DNA of 64,000 nt from CAYULW01 sp964445815 (GTDB lineage: Bacteria > Bacteroidota > Bacteroidia > Flavobacteriales_E > Vicingaceae), in the NCBI GenBank assembly GCA_964445815.1, contig CAYULW010000003.1, positions 248,001 through 312,000 of the forward strand. The letters run 5' to 3'. The notes under the pieces are model-generated. The model was not told the DNA's origin and ran no database searches. It saw only the letters and a program-made list of their open reading frames with translations. A program made the translations under genes and the position numbers. This document shows, piece after piece, positions 15,457 through 23,732 of this stretch (the first letter of the stretch is position 1; each line of letters opens with the position of its first letter).

Positions 15457-16212
15457 ATGACAGAAGCCTACGTTACCATTGATAAGCAAGAAAACGGCTT
15501 AGCCACCATAGAGTTTTTTCATCCTAAGCACAATTCCTTACCATCGGACATACTGGCCAAATTGGCTCAAACGATAACAGATGCTGGAAAGGATGACAAA
15601 GTGAGATTGATTGTGCTAAAAAGCGGAGGAGATAGAACCTTTTGTTCGGGTGCCAGTTTCACTGAACTCATCAGTATTAATGATATAGAAACGGGAAAAA
15701 AGTTCTTTTCCGGTTTTGCCAATGTGATTAATGCCTGCCGAAAATGTCCAAAACTCATCATTGGTCGAGTACAAGGAAAAGCAGTTGGTGGTGGAGTAGG
15801 AGTGGCTTCGGCGGTAGACTACTGTCTAGCTACTAAGTTTGCAGCTGTAAAACTATCTGAATTGAACGTAGGCATTGGGCCGTTTGTTGTTGGGCCAGCT
15901 GTAGAGCGTAAAGTTGGCGTCTCTGCCATGAGCCAGATGACCATCAATGCAGATCACTTTTATTCAGCGGATTGGGCGAAAGAAAAAGGCTTGTACACTG
16001 ATGTTTTTGAGGATGTTCAAGCCTTAGATCAAGGAGTTCAGGATTTGGTTGATTATCTATTGTCTAAGAACCCAGAGGCACAAAGTTTATTGAAAGGCGT
16101 GTTTTGGGAAGGCACAGAACATTGGGACGATCTATTGGCGAAGAGAGCTGAGATGAGCGGAAGATTGGTTTTGAGTGAATACACGAAAAACGTGCTTGCG
16201 AAATACGCTTAG
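15457..16212 (+). CDS. Enoyl-CoA hydratase/isomerase family protein, PaaF position
   Basis: 251 residues from the ATG at 15457 (MTEAYVTIDK); an in-frame ATG at 15436 would add 7 residues. It is a crotonase fold with the oxyanion region CSGASFTELI and KAVGGGVGVASAVDYCLA. The second catalytic Glu of hydratases is kept (Glu135 in LSELNVGIGP), but the first is replaced by Gly115. By position it should be the dehydroadipyl-CoA hydratase (PaaF step), yet the missing Glu leaves the reaction open: it could be a hydratase using a different mechanism, an isomerase or another crotonase activity. It is the only other crotonase in the cluster. Confidence 0.75.
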   Translation: MTEAYVTIDKQENGLATIEFFHPKHNSLPSDILAKLAQTITDAGKDDKVRLIVLKSGGDRTFCSGASFTELISINDIETGKKFFSGFANVINACRKCPKLIIGRVQGKAVGGGVGVASAVDYCLATKFAAVKLSELNVGIGPFVVGPAVERKVGVSAMSQMTINADHFYSADWAKEKGLYTDVFEDVQALDQGVQDLVDYLLSKNPEAQSLLKGVFWEGTEHWDDLLAKRAEMSGRLVLSEYTKNVLAKYA

Positions 16213-16217
16213 CACTT

Positions 16218-16242
16218 AATTACGAATCTGGGAATTACGAAT
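16218..16242 (+). repeat. Left inverted repeat of the four-helix-bundle cassette
   Basis: The 25-nt word AATTACGAATCTGGGAATTACGAAT, in two parts AATTACGAATCTGG and GAATTACGAAT, recurs in inverse orientation at 16679-16703 with 2 mismatches. The two copies bracket the gene at 16291-16653. Confidence 0.8.
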
Positions 16243-16290
16243 TATAGAAAGTAGAAGCTTTTTAAAACTTAATCAATCAAATCTATAAAT

Positions 16291-16653
16291 ATGAAAAGCA
16301 AAAACCCTTTACGAGAAAAAAGTTATGGCTTCTCTGTATTGGCGGTTAAGTTATGCTTTAGAATCCAAGATGAAAAGAAAGAATTTCTAATAAGTAAGCA
16401 ATTTATGCGCTCAGCAACATCTATAGGTGCTAACGTAGAAGAAGCCATTGGAGGGCAAAGTGAAAAGGATTTTTTACATAAAATTTCAATATCTTATAAA
16501 GAAGCAAGAGAAACACATTATTGGCTCCGATTAATGGGAGATGTTGACTTGATTGATAAAGAAACAAAAGAGAAACTTTTAGAAAAAGTAGAAGAACTTT
16601 TGAGAATTATTGGTTCGATACAAAGAACTATAAAGTCAAAGGGTAGTAGATAA
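16291..16653 (+). CDS. Four-helix-bundle protein (23S rRNA intervening-sequence protein family)
   Basis: 120 residues. The family signature is clear: LREKSYGFSVLAVKLC, then LISKQFMRSATSIGANVEEAIGG, KDFLHKISISYKEARETHYWLRLM and LLRIIGSIQRTIK (four amphipathic helices). Proteins of this family (S23/IVP, TIGR02436) are encoded inside intervening sequences of 23S rRNA genes in some bacteria and as stand-alone genes in many Bacteroidota; their molecular function is not established. Here the gene sits between two phenylacetate genes and is flanked by 25-nt inverted repeats, so it looks like an inserted unit rather than part of the catabolic pathway. Confidence 0.9.
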   Translation: MKSKNPLREKSYGFSVLAVKLCFRIQDEKKEFLISKQFMRSATSIGANVEEAIGGQSEKDFLHKISISYKEARETHYWLRLMGDVDLIDKETKEKLLEKVEELLRIIGSIQRTIKSKGSR

Positions 16654-16678
16654 GTAAGTTATAAAATGCCAATAATAG

Positions 16679-16703
16679 ATTCGTAATTTCCAGATTTGTA
16701 ATT
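16679..16703 (-). repeat. Right inverted repeat of the four-helix-bundle cassette
   Basis: Reverse complement of the left repeat (16218-16242) with 2 mismatches in 25. It is followed by a further partial TGTAATT copy (16704-16710), 4 nt before the paaY ATG. In RNA the two repeats could pair to enclose the whole 436-nt insert. Confidence 0.8.
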
Positions 16704-16713
16704 TGTAATTAAA

Positions 16714-17316
16714 ATGGTTTATAGTTTCAAAGGTTTCATCCCCGTAATCCATCCCTCTGCTTATGTGCATCCTCAGGCTGCAGTTACAGGTAATGTGATT
16801 ATAGGTAAAGATGTTTACGTGGGTCCTGGAGCAGCCATACGCGGCGATTGGGGAGGCATAGTGATTGAAGACGGTTGCAATGTGCAAGAAAATTGCACCA
16901 TCCATATGTTTCCGGGCATTACCATTAGGTTACAAGAAGGAGCACACATTGGTCACGGTGCCATCGTGCATGGAGCACACATTGGTAAAAATACCTTGAT
17001 TGGCATGAATGCCGTGATCATGGATGAAGCTGTGATTGGCGATGAAAGCATAGTCGGCGCCTTAAGTTTTGTAAAAGCAGGTGAACAATTTGAGCCACGT
17101 AGTTTGATTGCTGGCAATCCGGCAAAAAGAATCAAGACTGTGAGTGATGAAATGTTGGATTGGAAAACAAAAGGCACCGAGTTGTATCAATTGTTGCCAG
17201 AAGAAATGAGGCAGTATTCTAAACAAGTAGAACCATTAAGAGAAATACCTAAGGACCGACCGACTCAAGAAAAACTATTTGAAGTTTGGGAGCAGGTGAA
17301 AAAGAAAGTTAAATGA
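16714..17316 (+). CDS. paaY: PaaY, hexapeptide-repeat thioesterase (gamma carbonic anhydrase fold)
   Basis: 200 residues. Left-handed beta-helix hexapeptide repeats run from about 10 to 150 (HPSAYVHPQAAVTGNVIIG, VYVGPGAAIRGDWGG, AHIGHGAIVHGAHIGKN). The metal-binding His residues are in the IHMFPG, HIGHGAIVHG repeats. The C-terminal YSKQVEPLREIPKDRP tail is typical of PaaY. It hydrolyses ring-hydroxylated or damaged CoA thioesters to protect the pathway. Its stop codon overlaps the start of the T9SS protein gene in ATGA. Confidence 0.92.
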   Translation: MVYSFKGFIPVIHPSAYVHPQAAVTGNVIIGKDVYVGPGAAIRGDWGGIVIEDGCNVQENCTIHMFPGITIRLQEGAHIGHGAIVHGAHIGKNTLIGMNAVIMDEAVIGDESIVGALSFVKAGEQFEPRSLIAGNPAKRIKTVSDEMLDWKTKGTELYQLLPEEMRQYSKQVEPLREIPKDRPTQEKLFEVWEQVKKKVK

Positions 17317-18944
17317 GATCAATTATTGTCTTCGGTTTAATCATTTTTTCGTCTGTAAAACTCTTTGCTACACATATAAGCGGTGGCAATATATCTTGGC
17401 GATGCCAAGCAAATGGTAAATTTGTTTTCTATGCCGAATTATACAATCGCTGTAATTTTGTGATTAGTGGTTGGGGAGTTGAAACCATTCAAATCAAAAC
17501 CAATCAATTTGCTCAATTGCCCAGAGATTCAGCTAACCGAGTGATTAGGGAGATTGATATGCATATAGATTCTGTGCGCCTTTCGCTAAATGTTAATTGT
17601 GATACAGGCTCAAATTCACTCTGTGTAAGACGGATTACGGGAACTCAAAAGTCATACTATTTCAAATCAGATCCCATTGAGTTAAATGGAGTTCCTCCGG
17701 ATGGAGGGTGGATTTTTTACTGGAATCCTTTTTGTTGTATAGGTGAATTTAAGAACATCCTTCAAAATAATGGTAACTACCTAGTGCTTAGAGCTATAAT
17801 GTATCCTAATGCAGTGGGGCAGAATGTTAACCCCTGTTTTGATTCATCACCAGAATTTGCTGCAGGCCCTCAACCCATATTCTGTAGTTCCTTTGAAGGA
17901 AACCTGATGAATACTGCATTGGATCCTGATGCAGATTCTATAACTTATCAATGGGATACGGTAAGGACATATGCCTTTTCTCATGTGCCTGTTATTTATG
18001 CTTCCGGTTACAGTTTTGATCAGCCTACTCCTGATCGAAATAGTCATATTAAGAATAAGGGATCACATCTTAATGCCAAAACCGGTGATGTAAGTTTTAG
18101 GATAAATTTAGACTCCAATGCATTCCCAGAGCGGTTTCTTTTGGCAATAAAATCAATTTCATGGAGAAATGGGAAGAAAATTGCTTCAGTGACCAAACAA
18201 ACTCCAATTACCATTTTAAATTGTGACAGTTCAATTACACCTCATCCAGTCGCTGAACCTAAAATATTCCTGACCGATGATTCATTGGGCCACGATACCA
18301 TAAAAGTAGTGGCCGGACAAGATATCAGATACACGGTAAAGGCCTTTAGTGCAAATACAAACAATCATATTTTCATGGAAGCCGATGGAAATCAGTTTTC
18401 AACGGATTTTGTAGATTCAAACGATTGTTTACTTCCTCTTTGTGCAGTTTTGCGAAATAATTCACCCGTATTGGATTCAGGCACAAGAAGATACCTTATC
18501 CGGTCAACCGATTCTTTACAAACTCAATTTTTTTGGAAAACAGATTTAAGCCATTTACAAGGCGACTCGTGTTCGGTTTTTACTTTTAATTTTAGAGTTA
18601 CCGAAGAAAATTGTCCCATTTCCTTTAGTGCTTCATCCAGCTTGACGGTGGTACTTGGTTTGGATACTTCAATTTGCAGTACAGTTTCTCTTGATCAACT
18701 TAGTGCTTCTTCTCCTGAACTTGATATTTTTCCCAACCCTGTCAAGAACGAATTGAAGATTCGATCAAGTGAGGGTATTCAACTAATTCAGCTGAGAAGT
18801 TTAACCGGACAATTGCTGAATCAGGTAGATGTGAAGGATGCAAAAGAGTACAGTTTGAATCTAAACTTAAAGTCCGGAATTTATTTCTTAGAACTTCATC
18901 TAACCGATGGAACGCGCATCTTAAGAAAGGTAGTGAAGCAATAA
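17313..18944 (+). CDS. T9SS-secreted cysteine-rich surface protein, paralogue 1
   Basis: 543 residues. A signal peptide (MRSIIVFGLIIFSSVKLFA) is followed by THISGGNISWRC, the N-terminal motif of a family of large Bacteroidota surface proteins. Many paired cysteines follow (NPFCCIGEF, SICSTVSLD). The last ~70 residues are a type A T9SS sorting domain (DIFPNPVKNELKI, LRSLTGQLLN, SGIYFLEL, then RKVVKQ), so the protein should be exported by the type IX system. The start overlaps the paaY stop codon, an odd link between a catabolic operon and surface proteins. Paralogues 2 and 3 follow. Confidence 0.88.
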   Translation: MRSIIVFGLIIFSSVKLFATHISGGNISWRCQANGKFVFYAELYNRCNFVISGWGVETIQIKTNQFAQLPRDSANRVIREIDMHIDSVRLSLNVNCDTGSNSLCVRRITGTQKSYYFKSDPIELNGVPPDGGWIFYWNPFCCIGEFKNILQNNGNYLVLRAIMYPNAVGQNVNPCFDSSPEFAAGPQPIFCSSFEGNLMNTALDPDADSITYQWDTVRTYAFSHVPVIYASGYSFDQPTPDRNSHIKNKGSHLNAKTGDVSFRINLDSNAFPERFLLAIKSISWRNGKKIASVTKQTPITILNCDSSITPHPVAEPKIFLTDDSLGHDTIKVVAGQDIRYTVKAFSANTNNHIFMEADGNQFSTDFVDSNDCLLPLCAVLRNNSPVLDSGTRRYLIRSTDSLQTQFFWKTDLSHLQGDSCSVFTFNFRVTEENCPISFSASSSLTVVLGLDTSICSTVSLDQLSASSPELDIFPNPVKNELKIRSSEGIQLIQLRSLTGQLLNQVDVKDAKEYSLNLNLKSGIYFLELHLTDGTRILRKVVKQ

Positions 18945-19021
18945 GGAAAATAAAGTTGCTCTTCTTTTTTATTTTGATTTTCAATAATTTAAGTATGTTT
19001 TTGCTCTAATTTTTTTTTGAC

Positions 19022-19068
19022 AAGAGGCAACTTAATTTTTAAAGCGCGTCAATTAAGAAACCTCAATC
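19022..19068 (+). repeat. Duplicated 47-nt leader, copy 1, before paralogue 2
   Basis: The 47 nt directly before the ATG at 19069 match the 47 nt before the ATG at 21992 at 44 positions. It begins AAGAGGCAACTT and ends CCTCAATC. The conservation reaches the start codon, so the tandem duplication carried its 5' untranslated region and perhaps its promoter. Confidence 0.85.
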
Positions 19069-21912
19069 ATGAAAAAATCGACACTTTTCTTTCTTCTTGT
19101 TCTCTTTAGTTTACTCAACTTAAATGCTACGCACATGACAGGTGGACAAATCACCTGGCGTTGCATTCCGGGAACGGGACAGTTTCGTTTTTACATGGAG
19201 TTGTACCGAAACTGTGCAACACCATCTGGAGGTGCCGCAGCTGGCTGGTCATTTCAATCTGAAACGATGCGGATAGCAAGTAATAACTTACCAAGAAGAA
19301 TAGATAATTCAATTATTAGCTCAATTCAAATGAAACCGGATAGTACAGTGTGGATGCAACAAAATCAAGGTCAGGTAGCTCCATATTGTTCAGATCAAAG
19401 TGCAAGTTTGTCATGTGCTAATAACGATATAGGATCTGTACAACGTTTCTTTTATGCATCGGACCCCATCACCTTAAAAGGAATTCCACCATCTGATGGT
19501 TGGCATTTCTTTTTTCAGACACCATGTTGTGGTTATTCAGGTGCAAATATTGCTAATCGTAATTCGGGAGTAATACTTAGATCTATAATGTACGCAGATA
19601 AAGCCGGAAACAACACTCAACAATGTTATGATAACTCACCCTCACTTTTAGAACGACCTGCAAGCATGTTATGTAGAGGTTACGATTTTACCTTTAATCA
19701 CTCTGCATTTGATCGTGATATGGACTCATTGGCTTTCCATTTTGCACCTTTAATAAGTTCAACCCCTCCTAATCCTGTTTCTGCTAGCTATGCCAGTGGC
19801 TACGACTTTAATCATCCGACCCCCGGAACAAGTCTTCATTCAATGAATAAATCCATGATTATAGACCCATTAACAGGACAGATACGAGGAGCAGTGTATA
19901 GCGGTGTAGGAGCATTAGCCAATTATACAGTTTGTGTTCAGATAGATCAGTGGCGAGATCAAAAGAAAATAGGCTCTGTCTTTTCAGAAATCCCTTTTTC
20001 TTTTTTTGACTGTGCTCCGATCAGTTCAGGATACAATCATCCACCACAAGTTACCATAGATAATGCAAGCGGTATCGTGGGTAAAATTGTTGAATTTCAG
20101 GCAGGAGAAGAAATCTTTTTACCCATCAATGCAACAGATTTTGATCTTAATCAAGGTGGTTTGCCGCAGACAGTTCGTATAGTTCCTAAAGGTTATTTGT
20201 TTTCCACTGACTTTACATCAGAGAACAATTGCAATGGAGCGAATGTTAATGGACAGTCTGTTAGTTTGGCTCCTTGTGCTTATTTATCGAACAGTAGTGT
20301 GAGCTTTAACTCACAAGTTCAGCCCCCCCGATATGAGATTATAGGAAGTTCCGGGGTAAGTACGGTTTTTCGCTGGAGAACTGCGTGTACACATTTGAAA
20401 AATAGTGCGCTTGCAGATGACTCAGCTTCCATTCACAATTTTGTATTAGAACTTAATGATGATGCTTGTCCCATTCCTTCAAGTGTAAGTCCGGTCATAT
20501 CTGTACGATTAAAAGAACCTACGCCTCTTAAAGCGCCTATTATGAAAGGTATTTCCGTGGGCTTAGATGGCAAGATAACTTATCAATGGGCTCCTCCAAC
20601 TGATATTGCATCTGCATTTGACAATTATCGGGTACAGCAATCGGGCGTAAATGATGGTAATGGTCCTGCTTTTATAGGCATATTTAATCAGGATCTGAGA
20701 AAGTATGTACAAGAGCAAAAAGTTCAAAACTATCCGATCTACATTAATTCTAATGATATTCGAAGTAAGATTCCCGGTAAGGACTGGTACTTTAGAATGA
20801 AAACAGAATCGGGTTGTAGTGGAGATGTTGAGTCGGCATGGGGAGAACCTGCCCGTGTTATCGAGGTAGAGGCAACACCAATCGGAACTTCTGATCCTCG
20901 ATCTAGGGTAAAATTAAATTGGAACAGAGCAAAGCTGCGTAATGCAGTCACAGATCCATCGTATATTTATGAATCACCTACCCACTTTTACATCTGGAAA
21001 AATGAGAAGATGTTAACAGCCGCAGATGCTAGTGATGCCATGAATTGGAGCTTGGTTGGCAAAACAGATATAACATCTTATGACTTTGATGCTGTTGATT
21101 GTCAAGGATATATCGGATTTAGAATAGAGGCCAGAGATACGGTGATCATGTTCAAACAAGGCAAGCGAAAGGCAAGTAAATTATACGATACCTTATACTA
21201 CAGGACGTTTAGCGTCATAGATACTGTTAGGATGAGCAATCCTAAGGTGAGTATAAAAAACAATTTAAATGAATTTCTTTCGGCTTCGGTTCCTTCACCA
21301 TCCTATGAATGGAAGTTGTGTGATTCGAGCCAAACAAGTCTTTCTTTAGATTCAACATGGATACCAAATGAACCGGGAAGATATGCACTGATCAGTGACT
21401 TTGGTAATTGTATTGATTCTAGTAATTGCTTTGAAGTTTTACCACATAACATCCAAACTACTATTCCAAATAATCAAACCATTCGGGTCAGTAGTAATGG
21501 AGCTTATTATCAATGGATAGATTGCAGAGCAGATACCATTATTCCCGGAGCAACCGATACCATTTTTCATCCGCAAGATACTGGTTATTATGCCGTTATA
21601 GTACGCTCGTTTAATTATAAAGATACTTCAGATTGCTTAACCATGTTGGCTATTGGTTTGAGAAAGGAAAACAACAAAGAAACTCATGCGTATATTTTCC
21701 CTAACCCAAGCCAAGATGAAATAACCATTCAAACAGAAGAAGTCATGCATTTCATTAAACTGAGAAGTCTGACCGGGCAATTATTGAAACTAATTAACCT
21801 GAATGCTCGAAAAGAGTATACACTCAACCTCGATGTGGAGTCTGGAATCTATTTCTTAGAAGTGGAGTTGACTAATGGTCATCGTTTTCTACGAAAGATA
21901 GTTAAACAATAA
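19069..21912 (+). CDS. T9SS-secreted surface protein, paralogue 2 (long form)
   Basis: 947 residues. Signal peptide to about residue 22, then THMTGGQITWRC, as in the neighbours. The N-terminal ~480 residues are collinear with paralogue 3 (GQFRFYMELYRNCA, ITLKGIPPSDGWHFFF, TPCCGYSG). About 330 residues not present in paralogue 3 follow, with a fibronectin-like segment (VRLKEPTPLKAPIMKG onward) and repeats of Ig-like character (NGAYYQWIDC, DTGYYAVIV). A T9SS type A sorting domain closes it (IFPNPSQDEITI, RSLTGQLLKL, ending RKIVKQ). It is probably cell-surface attached or secreted; adhesion or gliding is possible but not shown. Confidence 0.88.
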   Translation: MKKSTLFFLLVLFSLLNLNATHMTGGQITWRCIPGTGQFRFYMELYRNCATPSGGAAAGWSFQSETMRIASNNLPRRIDNSIISSIQMKPDSTVWMQQNQGQVAPYCSDQSASLSCANNDIGSVQRFFYASDPITLKGIPPSDGWHFFFQTPCCGYSGANIANRNSGVILRSIMYADKAGNNTQQCYDNSPSLLERPASMLCRGYDFTFNHSAFDRDMDSLAFHFAPLISSTPPNPVSASYASGYDFNHPTPGTSLHSMNKSMIIDPLTGQIRGAVYSGVGALANYTVCVQIDQWRDQKKIGSVFSEIPFSFFDCAPISSGYNHPPQVTIDNASGIVGKIVEFQAGEEIFLPINATDFDLNQGGLPQTVRIVPKGYLFSTDFTSENNCNGANVNGQSVSLAPCAYLSNSSVSFNSQVQPPRYEIIGSSGVSTVFRWRTACTHLKNSALADDSASIHNFVLELNDDACPIPSSVSPVISVRLKEPTPLKAPIMKGISVGLDGKITYQWAPPTDIASAFDNYRVQQSGVNDGNGPAFIGIFNQDLRKYVQEQKVQNYPIYINSNDIRSKIPGKDWYFRMKTESGCSGDVESAWGEPARVIEVEATPIGTSDPRSRVKLNWNRAKLRNAVTDPSYIYESPTHFYIWKNEKMLTAADASDAMNWSLVGKTDITSYDFDAVDCQGYIGFRIEARDTVIMFKQGKRKASKLYDTLYYRTFSVIDTVRMSNPKVSIKNNLNEFLSASVPSPSYEWKLCDSSQTSLSLDSTWIPNEPGRYALISDFGNCIDSSNCFEVLPHNIQTTIPNNQTIRVSSNGAYYQWIDCRADTIIPGATDTIFHPQDTGYYAVIVRSFNYKDTSDCLTMLAIGLRKENNKETHAYIFPNPSQDEITIQTEEVMHFIKLRSLTGQLLKLINLNARKEYTLNLDVESGIYFLEVELTNGHRFLRKIVKQ

Positions 21913-21944
21913 AATATACAGTCTTCTTCTCCTTTCTTATAGGT

Positions 21945-21991
21945 AAGAGGCAACTTTATTTTTAAAGCACGTCAATTAATAAACCTCAATC
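21945..21991 (+). repeat. Duplicated 47-nt leader, copy 2, before paralogue 3
   Basis: Second copy of the leader, with three substitutions relative to 19022-19068. It lies entirely between the stop of paralogue 2 and the ATG of paralogue 3. Confidence 0.85.
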
Positions 21992-23689
21992 ATGAAAAAA
22001 TTAATATTCTTTTTTACAATCACTATTCTTGGTTTCTCAGATCTTAATGCTACTCATATGATCGGGGGACAAATTACATGGCGGTGTATCCCTTCTACCG
22101 GTCAGTTTAGATTTTACATGGAGCTGTACCGAAACTGTGCTTCACCATCGGGGAGTCCTGCCGCCGGATGGTCGTTCCAAACGGAGTTAATGCGTGTGGC
22201 AGGAAGTAATTTGCCTAGAACAGCAAATAATGCTGTGATCACTACAATAGTAATGAAACCGGATAGTACAGTTTGGACGCTAACCAATTCAGGTGAGCTT
22301 TCTCCTTATTGTTTCAATCAAAGTGCCGAACTGTCATGTTCAAATCCTGATTTCGGGGTCATTCAACGCTTTTATTATGTTTCTGATCCAATCACTTTAG
22401 TAGGAGTCCCTCCTTCATCAGGATGGCATTTCTATTATCAAACACCTTGTTGTCGCTCAGATCTTGATAATACAGCAAGTATTTCACAGGCTTCGGGAAT
22501 GGTCTTAAGGTCAGTTATGTATGGTGATGCAAGTAATGCTAACACTCAATTTTGTTATGATAGTTCTCCTCAATTTATAGATTTAGCTCCACCATTAATT
22601 TGTAGAGGATCTTCTTTCAATTATAATAGCGCTGCTTCAGATAGGAACATGGATTCACTATCTTATCAATTAGCACCGCTTGTAAATGGTACACCACCCA
22701 ATACTGCTCCCGTTATCTACAATGCAGGGTACAGCTTTAGCAGTCCTACACCCGGAAACGGCTCACATGTTCAAAACTCTTCAATGGACATAAACTCGAT
22801 GACAGGAATAATGCATGGTGCCTTATACAATGGTTTCGGAGCATTAGGGAAATATGCAACGTGTGTACAAGTGGATCAATGGAGGGATGGAAAAAAGATT
22901 GGCTCGATTTTTAGAGAATTGCCCTTTTACTTCTTTGATTGTGCTCCTGATAGTTTGGGAAGTCCAAACTTGGCTCCTGAAATAATTGAGCCCTTTTCAT
23001 CGGGAGGGGTAGCCAGTTTTTCCGATACCTTTCAGGCTGGTAGTACAATCTCGTTCCCGATTACAATAATCGATAGTAATTCAGTGAATCAACAAATTAG
23101 TGTTGAGTTTTTAGGAGATTATTTTTCTACGGACTTTGCTTCAACTCATAATTGTTCTGGTCTAATCTCTTCCTGTGCCGTTTTTATTCCATCTCTGCCT
23201 TTTAATGTTCAACAAGGTAAATTCTTGCTGACGGGCATTGATTCTGCAATGACGACTTTCTATTGGCCAACCTCTTGTAGCATGCTTGGTCCAAATTTTT
23301 CACCTAAAACCTATTATTTCTACGTTAGAGCTCAAGATGACCATTGTCCTATTCCATCAGTGGACAATCAGGTGATCTCAATTACCTTAGAAGATGGGGC
23401 AGGAACTCCTTGTCAAATAACAACCGGGCTTGAACATATTACAAATGCATTTAAGGATGATGTGAAGGTGTTTCCCAATCCGGTAAAAGATCAATTTAAT
23501 GTACAATTTGGCCTTCCTCAATCAGGGGTTTTGCGTCTACACAACCTTCAAGGTCAGTTACTTCAAGAAGAAACATTTATTAATCGGAAGAGTTTAAATT
23601 ATCAACTTGAAGGATCAGGTGGTGTCTATTTTATGGAGATCATTAATCAAGAGGGTGAAAGAGTCGTTCAGAAAATCATTAAGCAATAA
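21992..23689 (+). CDS. T9SS-secreted surface protein, paralogue 3
   Basis: 565 residues. Signal peptide (MKKLIFFFTITILGFSDLNA), then THMIGGQITWRC. The body follows paralogue 2 closely over the first 480 residues (GQFRFYMELYRNCASPSG, ITLVGVPPSSGWHFYY, TPCCRSD), and about 80 residues of T9SS sorting domain come next (VFPNPVKDQFNV, LHNLQGQLLQ, GGVYFMEI, ending QKIIKQ). The near-identical N-terminal halves and shared leader point to a recent tandem duplication, with the long middle part gained or lost in one copy. Confidence 0.88.
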   Translation: MKKLIFFFTITILGFSDLNATHMIGGQITWRCIPSTGQFRFYMELYRNCASPSGSPAAGWSFQTELMRVAGSNLPRTANNAVITTIVMKPDSTVWTLTNSGELSPYCFNQSAELSCSNPDFGVIQRFYYVSDPITLVGVPPSSGWHFYYQTPCCRSDLDNTASISQASGMVLRSVMYGDASNANTQFCYDSSPQFIDLAPPLICRGSSFNYNSAASDRNMDSLSYQLAPLVNGTPPNTAPVIYNAGYSFSSPTPGNGSHVQNSSMDINSMTGIMHGALYNGFGALGKYATCVQVDQWRDGKKIGSIFRELPFYFFDCAPDSLGSPNLAPEIIEPFSSGGVASFSDTFQAGSTISFPITIIDSNSVNQQISVEFLGDYFSTDFASTHNCSGLISSCAVFIPSLPFNVQQGKFLLTGIDSAMTTFYWPTSCSMLGPNFSPKTYYFYVRAQDDHCPIPSVDNQVISITLEDGAGTPCQITTGLEHITNAFKDDVKVFPNPVKDQFNVQFGLPQSGVLRLHNLQGQLLQEETFINRKSLNYQLEGSGGVYFMEIINQEGERVVQKIIKQ

Positions 23690-23694
23690 AACAA

Positions 23695-23719
23695 AAAACC
23701 CCGACCAAGTCGGGGTTTT
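23695..23719. terminator. Bidirectional terminator between convergent genes
   Basis: CCCCGAC (23699-23705), loop CAA, GTCGGGG (23709-23715), flanked by AAAA on the left and TTTT on the right, so U-runs follow the stem in both directions. It serves the T9SS gene ending at 23689 and the minus-strand peroxidase ending at 23733. Confidence 0.9.
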
Positions 23720-23732
23720 GGTTAGTACAAAT

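Noticed and set aside
16291..16653. Four-helix-bundle gene as a toxin-antitoxin or DGR accessory (Avd-like) gene
   Set aside because: No reverse transcriptase, variable repeat or partner gene is present, so only the IVP/S23 family assignment is supported.
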